From Ephemerocybe angulata (Eukaryota; Basidiomycota; Agaricomycetes; Agaricales; Psathyrellaceae): 64,000 nucleotides of DNA. Position 1 is the first letter of the stretch. The number at the start of each line of letters is the position of its first letter. Position numbers and translations under genes: made by a program. Under the pieces are notes generated by a model. The model made no database searches and was not told the DNA's origin. It worked only from the letters and a program-made list of their open reading frames with translations. This document shows, one piece after another, positions 1-11,889 of this stretch. The stretch lies in NCBI GenBank assembly GCA_013368325.1, contig JAACJK010000057.1, positions 992,001 to 1,056,000 on the forward strand. The letters are read 5' to 3'.

Positions 1-1266
1 TCATCGAGTAGTAAGTGGCCCGTTAGCGTGATATACGGTGTACGAGCGCTGCTTGCCAGTAACGAGCATCGAGCAGTGTCACCAGCGTTCACGCGCCACC
101 GCAACCGTCCCACAGCAGCCAACAGTTACCCACCTCGCCACTCTTGGCCCATCCATCTGTGAATTTATACGACATACATAGAAGAGTCCGTGCACCGAAC
201 CCTTGAGTGACACTGGTATGGGTGGATTGTGGCCGTGGCGCTCCCTAACACCCCAAGCGTCCGGAACCGGCCCAACCGAGGGATATCGATCGCCGCCAAG
301 TGTCGCTGGGTGCCAGGGAGGGTCAGCGATCAACGCACATCGCTCCCAAGCGTCGTTTAGCGTGAGGGAGAGCCAAAAAGTAACTTAGGGTTCGTTCGGT
401 AACCAGATCCAGTTTTTGGATGTGGATTTTTAGTGCACATCGATGAAGGATGAAAACTGGTGGGTTTCGAGTCTCGACTTGAGGGTTGCTAATACGGAAA
501 TTAGGTTATCACTATCTTGCCGGGGGGCATTTGTCGGTGCCGCAGCGTGTGGGTATGACAGGGACCCAGGGTATGTAGGAAGGGCATGCAGCACGTTGGT
601 GACTCTTGAGCACGCCTCGATGGTCAAGGAAGCTGTCGGCAGCCGCAGCGCGCGGGTTAATACAGCATACATTCCTAAAAGGTAACGAGGTAAGGAAATG
701 AACCGTGAGCCGCAGCGTGCGAGACTCAGCCTTCAGTTCAGGAATTATAAAACACCAGTGTGCCAATCCACAAAACGGTCCTTGAATATTAGACCTCTGC
801 ACCGTTGCGGGGAGATAATTACACTGTGCACACTACGGTAAGCGACATAATAAAGGGTTAGCACCCTAAATTCCATATCTCCTGCTCTCATGTGCTGGCC
901 AGGCTGAGATAGGTGACAATGTGAGATTGACCTTAGAGGTTGATGGGGGCCAATACGGTTTGAATACGACAGTACCCTTGGAAATGCAGAGCTCGTTTAC
1001 CTGTATCTACCTTTCTGAGAAGTATTTGCACTCAGAGGACACACTTCCTATGGATAATGAACCAGAATGCTTACCTCAAGACAAGCACAGTTAAGAGTAG
1101 AAAGTAAAGACTCGGAACCGCCGTGCGAAGCAGCGGCCTTCCAGCACAAGTTTGGTTCGTGATTGAGTATATCTTCTGGAAGATGCGCACTGCCACGGGG
1201 GTGGATTGCCACGCAACATTGCTGCAAAGTACTTGCAGATGGGATTTCACTGCTTTTCATGTACCG
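1..1266. other. Left-edge intergenic region
   Basis: I recognise no gene, RNA or repeat here. The open frames on both strands are short, overlap each other and resemble no known family. The last part is presumably the promoter and leader of the gene that starts near 1267. Confidence 0.5.
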
Positions 1267-2976
1267 ATGTCCAGGTTTACCGCTGCCCGCCTCAATGTGA
1301 CGTGGCCGGGCTTGCTACTCACCAGCAATGTGGTCATACCCGTCCTCTTCGCCATTCTCCCTCCACACCGGTCATTCCCAGCCTTCACTCCGCGCCAGCT
1401 GATAGATGACCGCGACCTCGTCCCCCTTCTCTTCGCTCCATGGTCAGGCCCGACAAACCTTTCCTCCACTCTATCCAGAGTTCTCCAAATCTTCGCCCTC
1501 GTATCCTACTCCGCCCCAATCTCTGCGTTTTACCAGAATGCGTACTCGACGTGGATCTGTATTGCTTCAGCACGGGGGCTTGCAGGATGGGTTTTGACGA
1601 GATGTGTTGGTTGGGCAGCACCCCGGTTCTTCAAGCACTGGTCGCTCTACGAGTCTTCCAGTGGATTTGGTGCTATCCTATATGTCATGCACATCTTACA
1701 GAGTACAGGGACTTTGAGCAGTCCCCAGCAGCTGCCACTGAGCCTGCCAGGATTCGGGTTTGGCAAGTATGGTCAAGTTCCGATTAGCCTTGTATTCGGT
1801 GCAACGCTTTGCTACCTGGAGGACGCACCCTGGACGTATGGGATCGCCCTCCTTTGTGGGTTTGCCCTTGTCCTTGTACACAGAATGCTGGTTCTCTTCT
1901 TGCCCAAGATCGTCGCCCCTTCGAACCGCATCCCACTCAACCCTCGAAATTGGGATGACCCAGAGATGGCCTTAAATAGAGAAATGTCTGCATTCGAGCA
2001 GCCTCCGGCACCCATCCTAGGCATTCGTGACGTTCTGTTCATTGGTATTCTGTCTCTGGCCCTTCTAGAGGCGCCCTATGCTATATTTTCCCCCATCTTC
2101 AAATCGATGTCACCAACGCCCATGCCACATTCACCTTCGCCAAGTATCCCACTTCTCGAGATTCTAATGCTCACATTCCCTCGCTCCGACGTCAACGCCA
2201 GCACAGCTATAATGCAGACCACGATCGAGAGCTACATCCCAATCCTCAACGACAATATCCACCTCTCCGTTTTCACGCACGCAACCGAGCACCCCGCCTT
2301 CAACGCAATGAAGAAATTATATTCAGAAAACGCGACGTTTTATCAAGACCAAGATACCCATCCGGATGCCTGGTCTGGACATTACCTACACCTCGCCGAA
2401 GCGTTTCGATGGGTCTCCGATCCCAGGCCCAGCAGGCATGAAGCGGAGTGGATCATGCTGATCGAAGACGACTTCCCCATCTGCGCAGGGGAAGTGGGCA
2501 AGGATGCTCTCAGAAAAGTGCTTGCCATACTCGAGTCCAGCCGGCCACCGCCTGATGACAGCACCCTTCACCCCCTACCCCGGAGACGCGCAGGCTTTAT
2601 AGGCACGGGAGGCAGTGGTTTGATCATCCACAGAACAATGTTACCTATCCTTCAAGCCATCCTGCGGCTACACGCAGAGAAGCATTCGAAGCTGCCTGAG
2701 GGTCTGCAGCAACGACCGCCGGATGTGGTGATGCAGGATTGCATTTTGGGAAGAGATCCACTCTGCCCTATCGCGCGAGACGAGCTTTGCCTTAACCAGG
2801 AGTCCAAGCCCGCGACCTGTGGCATGGTCATTACTTCACGGCTCGTGATGGATCACATCGGAGGAATGTTTTCGACAACACGGGGGAAGATGAAAAACAG
2901 TGACAAGTGGAGGTGTGGATGGAGGCATGCTTTCCACGGGGCAAAGGGAGTAGAAGTTGTTGTTGTAGATTGGTGA
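1267..2976 (+). CDS. Multi-pass membrane protein with glycosyltransferase-like domain
   Basis: This is a single-exon gene of about 569 residues. The N-terminal half has several hydrophobic stretches (near residues 12-30, 75-95, 130-145, 160-205 and 255-275), which suggests a multi-pass protein of the ER or Golgi. The C-terminal half, from about residue 290, looks soluble and carries an acidic EDDF motif at residues 400-403 (IEDDF, near base 2461). It also has Cys-containing strands, as expected for a GT-A-type glycosyltransferase with a metal-binding acidic triad. PGAP4/TMEM246-like enzymes combine transmembrane segments with an EDD motif and are one possible relative, but I cannot show this. 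I chose the ATG at 1267 because it lies just before the first membrane segment. An in-frame ATG at 1183 would add 28 residues. The family is uncertain; that the frame is coding is fairly sure. Confidence 0.7.
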   Translation: MSRFTAARLNVTWPGLLLTSNVVIPVLFAILPPHRSFPAFTPRQLIDDRDLVPLLFAPWSGPTNLSSTLSRVLQIFALVSYSAPISAFYQNAYSTWICIASARGLAGWVLTRCVGWAAPRFFKHWSLYESSSGFGAILYVMHILQSTGTLSSPQQLPLSLPGFGFGKYGQVPISLVFGATLCYLEDAPWTYGIALLCGFALVLVHRMLVLFLPKIVAPSNRIPLNPRNWDDPEMALNREMSAFEQPPAPILGIRDVLFIGILSLALLEAPYAIFSPIFKSMSPTPMPHSPSPSIPLLEILMLTFPRSDVNASTAIMQTTIESYIPILNDNIHLSVFTHATEHPAFNAMKKLYSENATFYQDQDTHPDAWSGHYLHLAEAFRWVSDPRPSRHEAEWIMLIEDDFPICAGEVGKDALRKVLAILESSRPPPDDSTLHPLPRRRAGFIGTGGSGLIIHRTMLPILQAILRLHAEKHSKLPEGLQQRPPDVVMQDCILGRDPLCPIARDELCLNQESKPATCGMVITSRLVMDHIGGMFSTTRGKMKNSDKWRCGWRHAFHGAKGVEVVVVDW

Positions 2977-3860
2977 TTGGTGATTGTGCGGTGCTTCGGA
3001 CGGAAGGATACTTGTATAATCAGGATACTAGATTGCAAATATAAAGTAACAGGACAGGATTTACAGTAACCTTTTGTCATAGTCCTTGATTCTGAGCTCA
3101 GAACTGGTCTTCGCCGTAACAGGGTTGCCGTTATGGCCTAAAATACAGTGCACATGAATTCCCAAGATGCAATTGGAAGTAGCAAACCAAGTGGGCCAAC
3201 AGTGTTTGCCACGGTGTCCAAGATCGAGGTCCTCGATAACGGTTTCTATTCGAAACACGACAGTGTTCTAATGGACAATAGGGCAGAGGTGGAGTCGGTA
3301 GTTAGGTTTGAGCTGTGGAATGAAGAAATGGGCTAGCCACTGAAGGCCCGTTAGCGCCCAGCACTGTCCCGGAGCGGGCGCAGCGTGGTAAATTTTGATC
3401 CGTCTGGCGCGATTAATGATGGGACGCCAGACCTAGAGTATCCGGGCGAATGCTTCTTCTTCTCAACCATGATATCGTTCATGTGGCCCTTGTGTGGCCC
3501 CAAACATCCGAGGTTTATTCACCAATACCGCCAATTTCTCAAATAAAAGGTCGCCACAACCATGTCTCTAGGATGAAAGGAAGATGATAGGACGGTCTCA
3601 TGCTAATAGATGTTTATTCTTCGGCGCTTGTTTCGGTAGGGAACCACCATTGTTCAGGGATGTCTTCAGTTACCTTCAATTATGGCACACGGTGTCGCTC
3701 TAAGTGTCTCCACGCTGCTGGCACGGTTACACGTCGGTTTCTTATCAGAATCAGACTTGTGATTCACCTGAACCATGCGATGAAGAAGCAATCATGCTGG
3801 CTTCCATTCTCTTCCCTCTTATCCTTAAAGTCGTACTAACATGCACGGCGGTTTTGAAAG
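2977..3860. other. Intergenic region upstream of the S41 protease gene
   Basis: This gap between two genes on the same strand presumably holds the 3' end of the first transcript and the promoter of the protease. Small open frames are present but none resembles a known protein. I see no clear TATA box at the expected distance. Confidence 0.45.
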
Positions 3861-6850
3861 ATGGCACCCATGGCTCTCCTTCCCAAGGTCGTCCTTGCAG
3901 CTGTCCTAGCAGCGACTGCAGTTCAAGCCGTTCCTCAGGACGTCTCTGCGACATCTGCAGCCTCCAAGGACCCTTGTGCGAAGATTGGTGGGCAGAAATG
4001 GGTCGCGCCAGCGGACGTGCGAGCATGCTTCACCTCTTACAAAGTGGATGAGACGGTTAAGAGCAACGTGCGTAAATACTTGTTTTCTGCCCCTGGAACT
4101 TGCTCTTAATTCAGTCTATAGATCATTGAGGTCATCAACAAGACGTTGGCGTTCCACACCTCCACTAGCTACCAGATCCGCGCACCTGGAATCTTCGCGT
4201 CTGAAGTTCATGTGAACGTTCCCCAGGAGCTTGCTAGAATTAAGAAGCAATCTTACCGCTCGGAGTACGATCTGCACGTCGATTTATCGCGTACTTTGAA
4301 GCGCTTGAATGACGGGCATGCAACCTGGACGTTCGGATGTTATGTACGTGGCCGAAAGTCTACCGCCTTTAAGCTACACTAATCCCATCTCCCAAATAGG
4401 ATTGTATGTTCAGCTTTCCTCCACCACGGGCTCCGTTGCTAATCCAACTCGCTTCAAGCTTTGTTCCTTAACTATCTTCCGACACCGCTCTCGTTGTTCA
4501 CCAACGCTGATGGATCCCAGTCGATTCACATCTCACCTGAGGCGTTCAAAGTTGCCAGTGCTGAGTTCCCTGACCAAATAGACGTCTGGCAGAATGCCCT
4601 TCCCTTTAGTTTGAAGGGAAAACTTGAGTCGGTGCGTGACCGGAGCGATTGAGCCTTGTTTTGTGCTCGTATTGAAACACGAACAGTTTGCTGGTGCCAA
4701 AGTCCTCGCCATTAACGGCAAAAACCCCTGGGATGCGGTCAGCGCCAACTCTGCGATCGCTGGTAGCTACCAGGCTCTTGGCACTCGCCAAAACGGGTGC
4801 GCCCCTGTATTTCTTTTCATTAGGATTTAAACTAATCTTGCCCTTTAATTAGCTTCTTTTCAAGCTACCAAAGGAGCACCTCTTCCTGGAATTACCTCCT
4901 GGGCAACTTTGCTCAGCAATCTTTGCCATTATCCGACTCGGTTCTCTTGACTGTCCAGCGCACTGGACATATCTTGCCAGATATCATCCTTGTACGTGCC
5001 GTACCATACATTTGGTTGTGATATGCTGACCTCCTTAACCTGCATTTAGTTGCCTTATAGGAGTCGTATCAGCTCTTCTTCCACAGCCTTCACGGACACT
5101 GCGTCGTGGCGATCTGGCAACTGCGTAGCGAAGACTGGCACGAATGGCGCTGACATCAACGACTCTGGCTCAATGTCTGCCTTGACCGAAGACCCAACTG
5201 CTCAGTATGAACAACAGCCAACTGTGCCCCCCACAAAGAAGCAGCTGCTCAACGTGATGTACGATGACTCGCCCCTTTCGAATGTAGTCCTCCCACAGCC
5301 CCTCCAGCCCAGCCTTCCCGCTATTAATGGGAGTCGCTCGGTTGGACAATTCTACATGTTGAAGGATGGCAAGACTGGTGTCCTGGCCCTTGGAAGCTTC
5401 TCTGACGACGACTACGACGAGTTCCTCAGGGGACTTCTGGTTGGACTGCTCAACCTCAAGTCATTGGGAGCGAGCCAGCTCGTTGTCGACGTCGTACGTT
5501 CCTACAGTGCTTCTTCTGTGGCTCGAGTAAGCTAATTTGACCCAACTGCAGTCTAACAACGGTGGCGGATATATCTGTGCGGCTCACGTATGTTCTTCAA
5601 TCTTCAACCCCTGGAGGTACCATTCTGACAAGTATTCCAACCACCACTCAGTGGCTCCATCGTATTGTATGTGTGGTCTTGTATCATGACAAGGAAAACA
5701 GCTGCTTATACTCTCCCTCTAGATCGCAGGACCGAAAGGCACCACAGAGCCCCAAGCTGGTCTTGACACCAAGGCCCGAGCTGGACCCCTGGCTCAAGCA
5801 ATCGTTGACGAGTTGAACAAAAACCCGGAGCTCGATCCTACTCTGCAACTCAACTACAATCCTCTGAACTGGAGGTCGGAGAACAACGAGTTCTTTGCCA
5901 AGACCACTAACTGGCTTCGCCCTGTTGTCAATTCTGTGATCAACGGAGTCCCTGATGCTTTCAGCCCGAGGTGCGTTTGCATGACGCCAGTTCAGGTAAC
6001 ATCTGGACTTATATATATATTTCTCTTTAGACTTGGCCAAGAATGCCAACCTGAAGGTTTTTCGTTTAACCCCCCGAACGAGGCCCTTTTCGACCCCAAG
6101 AAGGTTGTCATTGTCTCAAACGGAAGGTAAGGTCCCGAGACCTGTCTATCGCTGGCAGCACAATCCTGACTACGCCTCTCCATGATATCACAGATGCGCT
6201 AGCTCTTGCTCGCTGTTCAGCGTTCGTCCCCTTTATCTGCTGTTGTGGCTGCACATTCTGACTATCCTGTTCTTGTACAGATCACTATGGCCAAGAAGGA
6301 AGGCTCAAAGACGGTTGTCCTTGGCGGCAAGTACGACGTAAAGCAGGAATACTGCGGTGTTGTTGGAGGACAGTCGACCAACTTCAAGCAAATCGACACT
6401 GAGATCAAGGTCAGCTCAGCTGTTGCCTTGGCTTGGGGCCCTTACTGACCATTGTGAACCTGATACAGACGACGAAGCTTAAGGACCACGAACTGGCACC
6501 CCCTGACCTGTGAGTTTCTCTATGGCATTGCTCACTGTATGGATGGCATATTGACAGTCGACATTGTAGGTTGGTCAACGGTGGTCAGGGCATTACCTGG
6601 AGATTGGCGTTCGGTGTGACCAACACCGCCGAGCCTGAAGGTGTGTACTCTGGAGGGTCTTTGCAACATTTGCTGATTGGGTAACTCTGTGTAGAATGGC
6701 AAGACCACCCTGCCGACCTCAACCTGCCCATTACGGCTGCTCTGTAAGATTCCCTACTCCCCCTGCAAGCGCTTTCGCTCATGTAATATCCTCAGCGTCA
6801 ACAACCCTGTTGCTATCTGGGAAACCGTGGTCGCAAAGTTGCTTGCATAA
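3861..6850 (+). CDS. Secreted peptidase S41 family protein (CPAF-like)
   Basis: This is a fungal S41-type serine protease related to the CPAF-like group that includes UstP of ustiloxin clusters. No cluster genes surround it here. The protein starts with a signal peptide (hydrophobic run at residues 5-22, ending VQAVPQ). Then come a conserved N-terminal domain, a PDZ-like segment (AKVLAINGKNPWDAV), the motif SNNGGGY and the presumed nucleophile region SNGRCASSCSLFS. It ends NNPVAIWETVVAKLLA. About 15 exons are needed, all with GT-AG introns of 50-65 nt. They include a 4-nt exon (4400-4403), a 15-nt exon (5652-5666) and a 36-nt exon (5552-5587). With these the frame is unbroken from ATG to TAA. 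Without the 4-nt exon the frame fails after GHATWTFGCY. Confidence 0.88.
4400..4403 (+). other. 4-nt micro-exon (GATT) in the S41 protease gene
   Basis: The upstream exon ends in TGT TAT followed by a GTACGT donor. The next exon must begin CT TTG TTC to read LFLNYLPTP. Only GATT, bounded by AATAG| and |GTATGT, joins them in frame and gives C-Y-D-S-L-F-L-N. The flanking introns are 56 nt (4344-4399) and 55 nt (4404-4458), normal sizes for this genome. The Asp-Ser pair agrees with what I recall of relatives at this point. Skipping the exon would shift the frame. This is inferred from frame and splice sites only, without transcript data. Confidence 0.8.
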
Positions 6851-7132
6851 AGCCTAGCACCCACTTTGTTCCTTTAATTTATAATATGAGTGATTGGCCT
6901 TGGGGGTAACCCAAAGACCTTCTTCTGTCGCATCGTATGCCCCCAAATCACCCGTGCAAAGTCAAGGCCTAAGAGTTCATTACAGTACCGAGTCTGTAGA
7001 TGATGCCAAGCATATAGATAGGCATGTCGAGCTTGAGTGCAATTTACAATGCACATCGTTGCTGGAGGCGTCCCCCCACTCTCATGATTTGCAGTCCTCA
7101 CTTGGTCTAGATCTTGAGGTACCAATGGTATA

Positions 7133-8515
7133 TCAGTCCATTTTCCATTCCTTGGTGACGGCGTCGTCTTCTGAGCCTACGATGAGTTCGATAGACCATA
7201 TCACGAGGGTAAAGAAGATGTTCATCCATCGCCACCAGATCTGCGATGAATGGTCGAGCACTGAAATCCCCAGCCATTAGTGTCAACGGGAGAGACAATG
7301 GAACAAATGCAGGGCGGCTTACGAAGTAGGTGCGAGTAGACAGTTATGAAAATAGTCTGCCTATAGGTGAGGAGGATCCTCGTAAGTGTTGAGGTCTAGG
7401 CGATTGAATGAAACATGTCAGTCATGGTGGATCCTCCTTCTAGATTTCGGCAGGACTACTCACCGGCCGGTCATCCCAAACACTGTCGACGCCTTCCTCT
7501 GAATCCCAGCTGTCCGCGCCGATGGTAGGAAGTATCCGAGAGGCGAGGTGAAGGATCATCAAGCGGTATAAGAGCGCTATGAGCACAGGTTTTGGGAGGG
7601 TATTGACCACGAAGTTGGTGAGGGTTTGGAAATGGGGAAGGATGTTTGGGAGCAGAGGGGCACTTCAGGGATGTTAAGCATGCAGGCTCACGACCAGATG
7701 ACTCGGGGGGTCGAAACTCACTATGAAGATGCTGGGTCCGTGAAGGAGTTTTGATCGAAGCCACACAACCACACGTTGTACGCGATGAAGACGGCAAGCG
7801 AGGAGGATTCGATAACGTTCGTTCGTCTCAATACGAATCCAATTACGGTGAGGAATACGAAGGCTGTCAGCGCAACGCCAAGTAGAGTAGATGATAGCGG
7901 TGTGGATGCTGCCGTAGGGTATGACTGAAAGTTTGAGTGTAAGTCAGCTGAACTCAAAGGAAGAGTCAAATGGCAGACGCACATTAACAATCCACCATGC
8001 GGACGACACATAGGCCACCGCTGCAGCAATGAGCATCCCAAACTGATACGACTCGCCCCTCTCCACCAGCTTCTTCCCTTCCTGCCCTATTTTCTGCGCG
8101 ACCAGCAAACTCGACAGACCCTCCATTCCAATGAAGAGTGGCCCAGAGAACACCAGTGCCTTCCCCCACCAGTCCGCGGCAGTCAACAACACCGGGCTCA
8201 CTGTCGACGAAAAGACGTTGAAGCATAGGAGAAGGAGGAACGGGTGCATGGGGACTTGTAGCACCGAGAGGGCCCGCGAACGCCAGAACCACGACATCGT
8301 GCCGTGTATAAGTGCATGTCCGGATAGTAGGAGTGATTGCAGGAGAAATGCTTGTCGGGATAGGGTAGCGAGGGTTAATGGTAAGAAGATGAGAATCTGG
8401 AGAGCCGTCGAGAGTCTATGTAGCCTGTATTAGATCGCTTGCAGAGAAAGGCAATGCGTCGCCCTCACCTCGCTGTGTTGGAGACCAGGCTCAAGAAAAA
8501 CCAGGGGTTAATCAT
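7133..8515 (-). CDS. ICE2: ICE2 family ER membrane protein
   Basis: This is an integral ER membrane protein of the fungal ICE2 family, implicated in cortical ER inheritance and ER-lipid droplet contact. The model begins MINPWFFLSLVSNTAR. It continues through several membrane helices, with the family-typical stretch from the SGPLFIGMEGL motif through VAQKIGQEGK to YQFGMLIAAAVAYVSSAWW. It ends with a loop carrying LALLYRLMILHLASRILP and a last exon LLDHSSQIWWRWMNIFF...EDDAVTKEWKMD. The C-terminal LLDHS and TKEW motifs match the family. About six exons are joined by short GT-AG introns. The gene is convergent with the S41 protease gene, with only about 280 bp between the stops. Confidence 0.9.
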
Positions 8516-8873
8516 ACCTGCCCCTCAAAGTTGAGACAAAAGTGTGTTTTTCTCGTGCTCGTCGTGAAATGAAGGGGATCTAGGTCTAGTGAATCAGCAG
8601 CGGGAATACCACTGCCGCAGCACGGTCATGGAGGTAAAGAACAGGCCGCAAAATGCACAAGTGGGGACAATGATCAATTGCGTTCGCGTGACTCTTGTCG
8701 ACCTTCATGCGGCAGCATTATCATACGCCAGCTCTCAGTGTTCTCTGTCTAACTTTCGACAGGGAAGTTGGCAGACTGACGATCACAACAGGATAGATTA
8801 GGATTAGAAACAAAATGTACAGTACACAGTGTCGAGAATACATCTAATGTTACACATAAGGGAGAACAAAGAA
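8516..8873. other. Intergenic region between ICE2 and DUG3
   Basis: Both neighbours are on the minus strand, so this holds the DUG3 3' end and the ICE2 promoter. I see no recognisable coding sequence, RNA or repeat. Confidence 0.45.
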
Positions 8874-10549
8874 CTAGCAGCAGTGAGTGCCTGCAGGGGC
8901 TCGTCGGGGGTGTTGCTGGTCAATCTGACCATCGGATTGAATGGGTGGAAGCGCTTTCCTGGGATTGAGCAAACCCTTCTCCTGTGCAAATTCCTTTGTC
9001 CGTTTAAGAGCCTCCGGGTCAGATGGAGGCACGTAAAATTCGTCGATAATGGGTATCTGTAGAAGGTTCATCTTCGGGGTGATAATGGCCATATGATTTG
9101 TCCTAATTTCCATCCAATCCGCTGCAGAAATCGTCAGGGAAGAAAAGATTGGACGGGGATCTAGAGAAACCTACCACGCTCAAAAGTCAAAGGTTCACTA
9201 GCAATCTGGGCGACTGTAAGCAAAGGCGGTCCAAGGAAGGGAAGGAGTGCGACATACCATGATGATGTTTTCCCGCTTGTCGGATTTAGTCATCTTGTAG
9301 TGACCCCCGTCTCCATATTCGCTAAATTCGGTGCCTGAGGAAAACCACTGTGCCAATGAGTGAGAATGTTGGCCTGGAAACAAAACGAGAGAGGCATACG
9401 AGGGAGGCGGCTTCTCCTCTCGCGAGGAGATGTATCGTGTGACGACGACACTTTCGCCATCGGTCACACAGAAGTTCAATAGACTTGGCTACGGAAGGTC
9501 AAGTCAGGCTAGTCGTGCAAGCATGACCATGAAGGACTTACTTCGGTAATGTTGTATTGCTTCCTATATACGTTCAATTGTGCAATCGTGGCTTCCATGG
9601 CTTTCCGCAAAACTAGCGGCGTGAAAGACTTGGCGGTGGAATCGGGAAGCTGAGTTAAGAGACACGTTTAGCATTGAGATCCAGTACGTGGAGCGTTATA
9701 TATATACCTTTGACAGGAAGACCGCGAATGCCCATTCTGAGTCTGCGACAATCCGATGAGTGTCATAATCAAACGTTTTGAGGACCGGGTAGCGTACCGG
9801 TATTGCCCTTGACCGTATCGAAAGCAATGTCTGGAAGGTCGCTCTGCAGCCTCCGCTTGATAGTATCGAATTCCGCTATTGAACCATTGTGCATCCACTG
9901 AGATTGCCATGAGCGATGGCATGAATGGCAGCAGAGAAAGACTTGCCATCAGTTTCCCGAACACGAATGGGTGGCAATTGTCCAAAGAAAGCGACCCTGC
10001 AGTCGTGGCACGAACATGGCCGCTGCACGATGCACCCGTCAGACAAACACACCCTCAAAGCGAGGCGAAAGGTTTGCTCACAAGACCAACGGCGACTTGA
10101 TCTTTTCGGCAATCCGCACAAGGTTCACATTGTTCCAAGCCTGGTGTCCGGGAGACAACGTGTAAGCGTCATGGACCACAGCCGAAAGCGAATAGGGCGC
10201 ACCGGTGTTACCGAGGTGAAGATGCACGGCTGTACCCCCAGCTCCTCATCGTACTTTGAGTCGTACCAGCCTATCCGTCGAGCGACCAATCCACATCGTC
10301 AGACAAGTACTGTATTCCGTCCGCGATGGGTCTCACCTACGCCAAATCCATCGCCATTCATTGGTCTCCTCTTGTCGAGGCGAAGCCGCGAGTCAAAGGC
10401 CTGGTTGATGATAGAATGGCATGGTCGAGTCAAGAGCTATTCACAAAACCATGGTGTTAGTGACTTGAGCACAGATGTAGTGCATCTGAGAGGCTCACAT
10501 GGGACAGGAGAACCGGTGAAGTGCCTTTGTAGATGACGAAACGGCACAT
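8874..10549 (-). CDS. DUG3: Glutamine amidotransferase subunit of the glutathione degradosome
   Basis: This class II (Ntn-type) glutamine amidotransferase acts with Dug1 and Dug2 in cytosolic, gamma-glutamyltransferase-independent breakdown of glutathione. The protein begins MCRFVIYKGTSPVLLSH, so the catalytic Cys2 would be exposed once Met is removed. Further family motifs are PMNGDGFGVGWY, HVRATTAG, CHPFVFGKLMWMHNG and LNFCVTDGESVVVTRY. It ends MNLLQIPIIDEFYVPP plus a divergent tail. About ten exons are required. The intron between GKLM and WMHNG starts with GC rather than GT. One intron near 9355-9395 is only about 39 nt. The model reads cleanly throughout and the family assignment is secure. 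Confidence 0.92.
9898..9946 (-). other. GC-AG intron in DUG3
   Basis: On the minus strand the exon ends CTG ATG, followed by a GCAAGT donor, and the intron ends in CTCAG before TGG ATG CAC. The 49-nt removal gives the conserved FGKLMWMHNG, an essential stretch of class II amidotransferases. No GT donor nearby keeps the frame. Confidence 0.82.
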
Positions 10550-11889
10550 AGAGATGGTGGTAGAAAGAATGAAAGGCGCTGTGCGGCTCCTGGCTTGTGG
10601 GCGCTCCGAAAGTCCAATTACGTGCGATCGCGCCAGCTGCTGGAAGCTAATTCGACACTTCCCAAAACGGAGATAGCCCCTGTTTCTCGCTAACCTACGC
10701 GGCTAAATCCACCGGGTTGATGGCTTCCGGACCCAGATGCCTGTCGACGATTCCGAGAGTCCTTTTATCGAATCAACCACCATCTACGACACCATATAGG
10801 TTACCTGCAAGACTCTGCATTCCTTGGGACCTCGTCAACTCTAGCCTACCCTTGTTCCGGTACGGAATATAATTACGGCACAGCCACGTCATCCTCGCGG
10901 GATGGCTCACCATTCTGCACTGGACCCAAGTTAACGCATTCGATTCAGACCACATATTATTCGTTGGCAAGATGTCTAGAATCATCTCAAGAATAAAATT
11001 TACCTGTTAGTGAACTCATGGCAAATGTCCCAATGCAAGAATGTAGCCTAGCCTGTCCAGACGCTGAGGATGGTCGCTATACACCCAGAATCAGCCCCCG
11101 TCCTGAATCCGAGCCCACGAACGATCTCTGGCGCCTATGGTCGGTATCGCAACGCCATTACGTTAGTGGGTTTTCGTAGTGGATGTCTGAGACAACCCGC
11201 ACGCCCCAACTCTCATGAGCCAACGCCCCCCAACTTTTGTCGTACTCAACTTTCCTTGGAATGAAAGCTCTGAGCCTCTATAGGCTGTGGCTGCTATCCC
11301 GTTTGGGTCACCTTGGGGCGTTAAATATGGCGCAACCGGTCTAGGTACAGAGGTTGGCCTCTGACCAAAGATATGTGCTGCTTCACAGCCAGTTATGTAT
11401 TGGATGCATATACTCCTGGGTGTGCGCAACGATGTGTTCAAAGATTATCCCCCTGCAGGACCGGCTCACACTCACACTAGGCTGGGCGTCCACACTGTTC
11501 TACCTCGACCTCATCACGGGTGAAAGCATACGGTTGGCCTAGAGGTGTACGCTGTTCTAGCCCTCCCGACGGCAACGATGGAAATGGGTCGTCGCTTTTC
11601 CTTCCAAACCGAGTATCCAATGAGCCTTCTGCGCCTGGCCCGCCATGCTCTCGAACTATCGTCGCTGCCAATGCAACAACTTTCAGCATCCATTGCCACT
11701 TGGACACCGCAATCTCACCTCGGAAATGCAAGCAAATAACGTTATTGTTGAAGTTCTAGCCGCTCAAAGACTTTTAAAGTGGCAAGCGCTGGGCTATAAA
11801 AGGGTTGCATCGTTTCTCAATTGAAGCGTACCAACATCCCAATCCATTCCCGCTTCCTATACCCGCCACCTACGCCTCTAATCCCCACA
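10550..11889. other. Intergenic region upstream of DUG3 and the small secreted-peptide gene
   Basis: A divergent intergenic region. The right end has a TATA box for the gene at 11890. The middle part has small frames only, without recognisable proteins. I see no repeat or RNA gene. Confidence 0.45.
11795..11802 (+). promoter_or_regulatory. TATA box (TATAAAAG)
   Basis: A perfect TATAAAAG lies 88-95 bp upstream of the ATG at 11890, and a pyrimidine-rich leader follows. Clear TATA boxes are uncommon near the other genes in this window, which suggests a regulated or strongly expressed gene downstream. Confidence 0.65.

Noticed and set aside
1123..1182. N-terminal extension of the first gene starting at 1123
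   Set aside because: The codon at 1123 is GTG, not ATG; the first in-frame ATG codons are 1183 and 1267, and the hydrophobic N-terminus begins after 1267.
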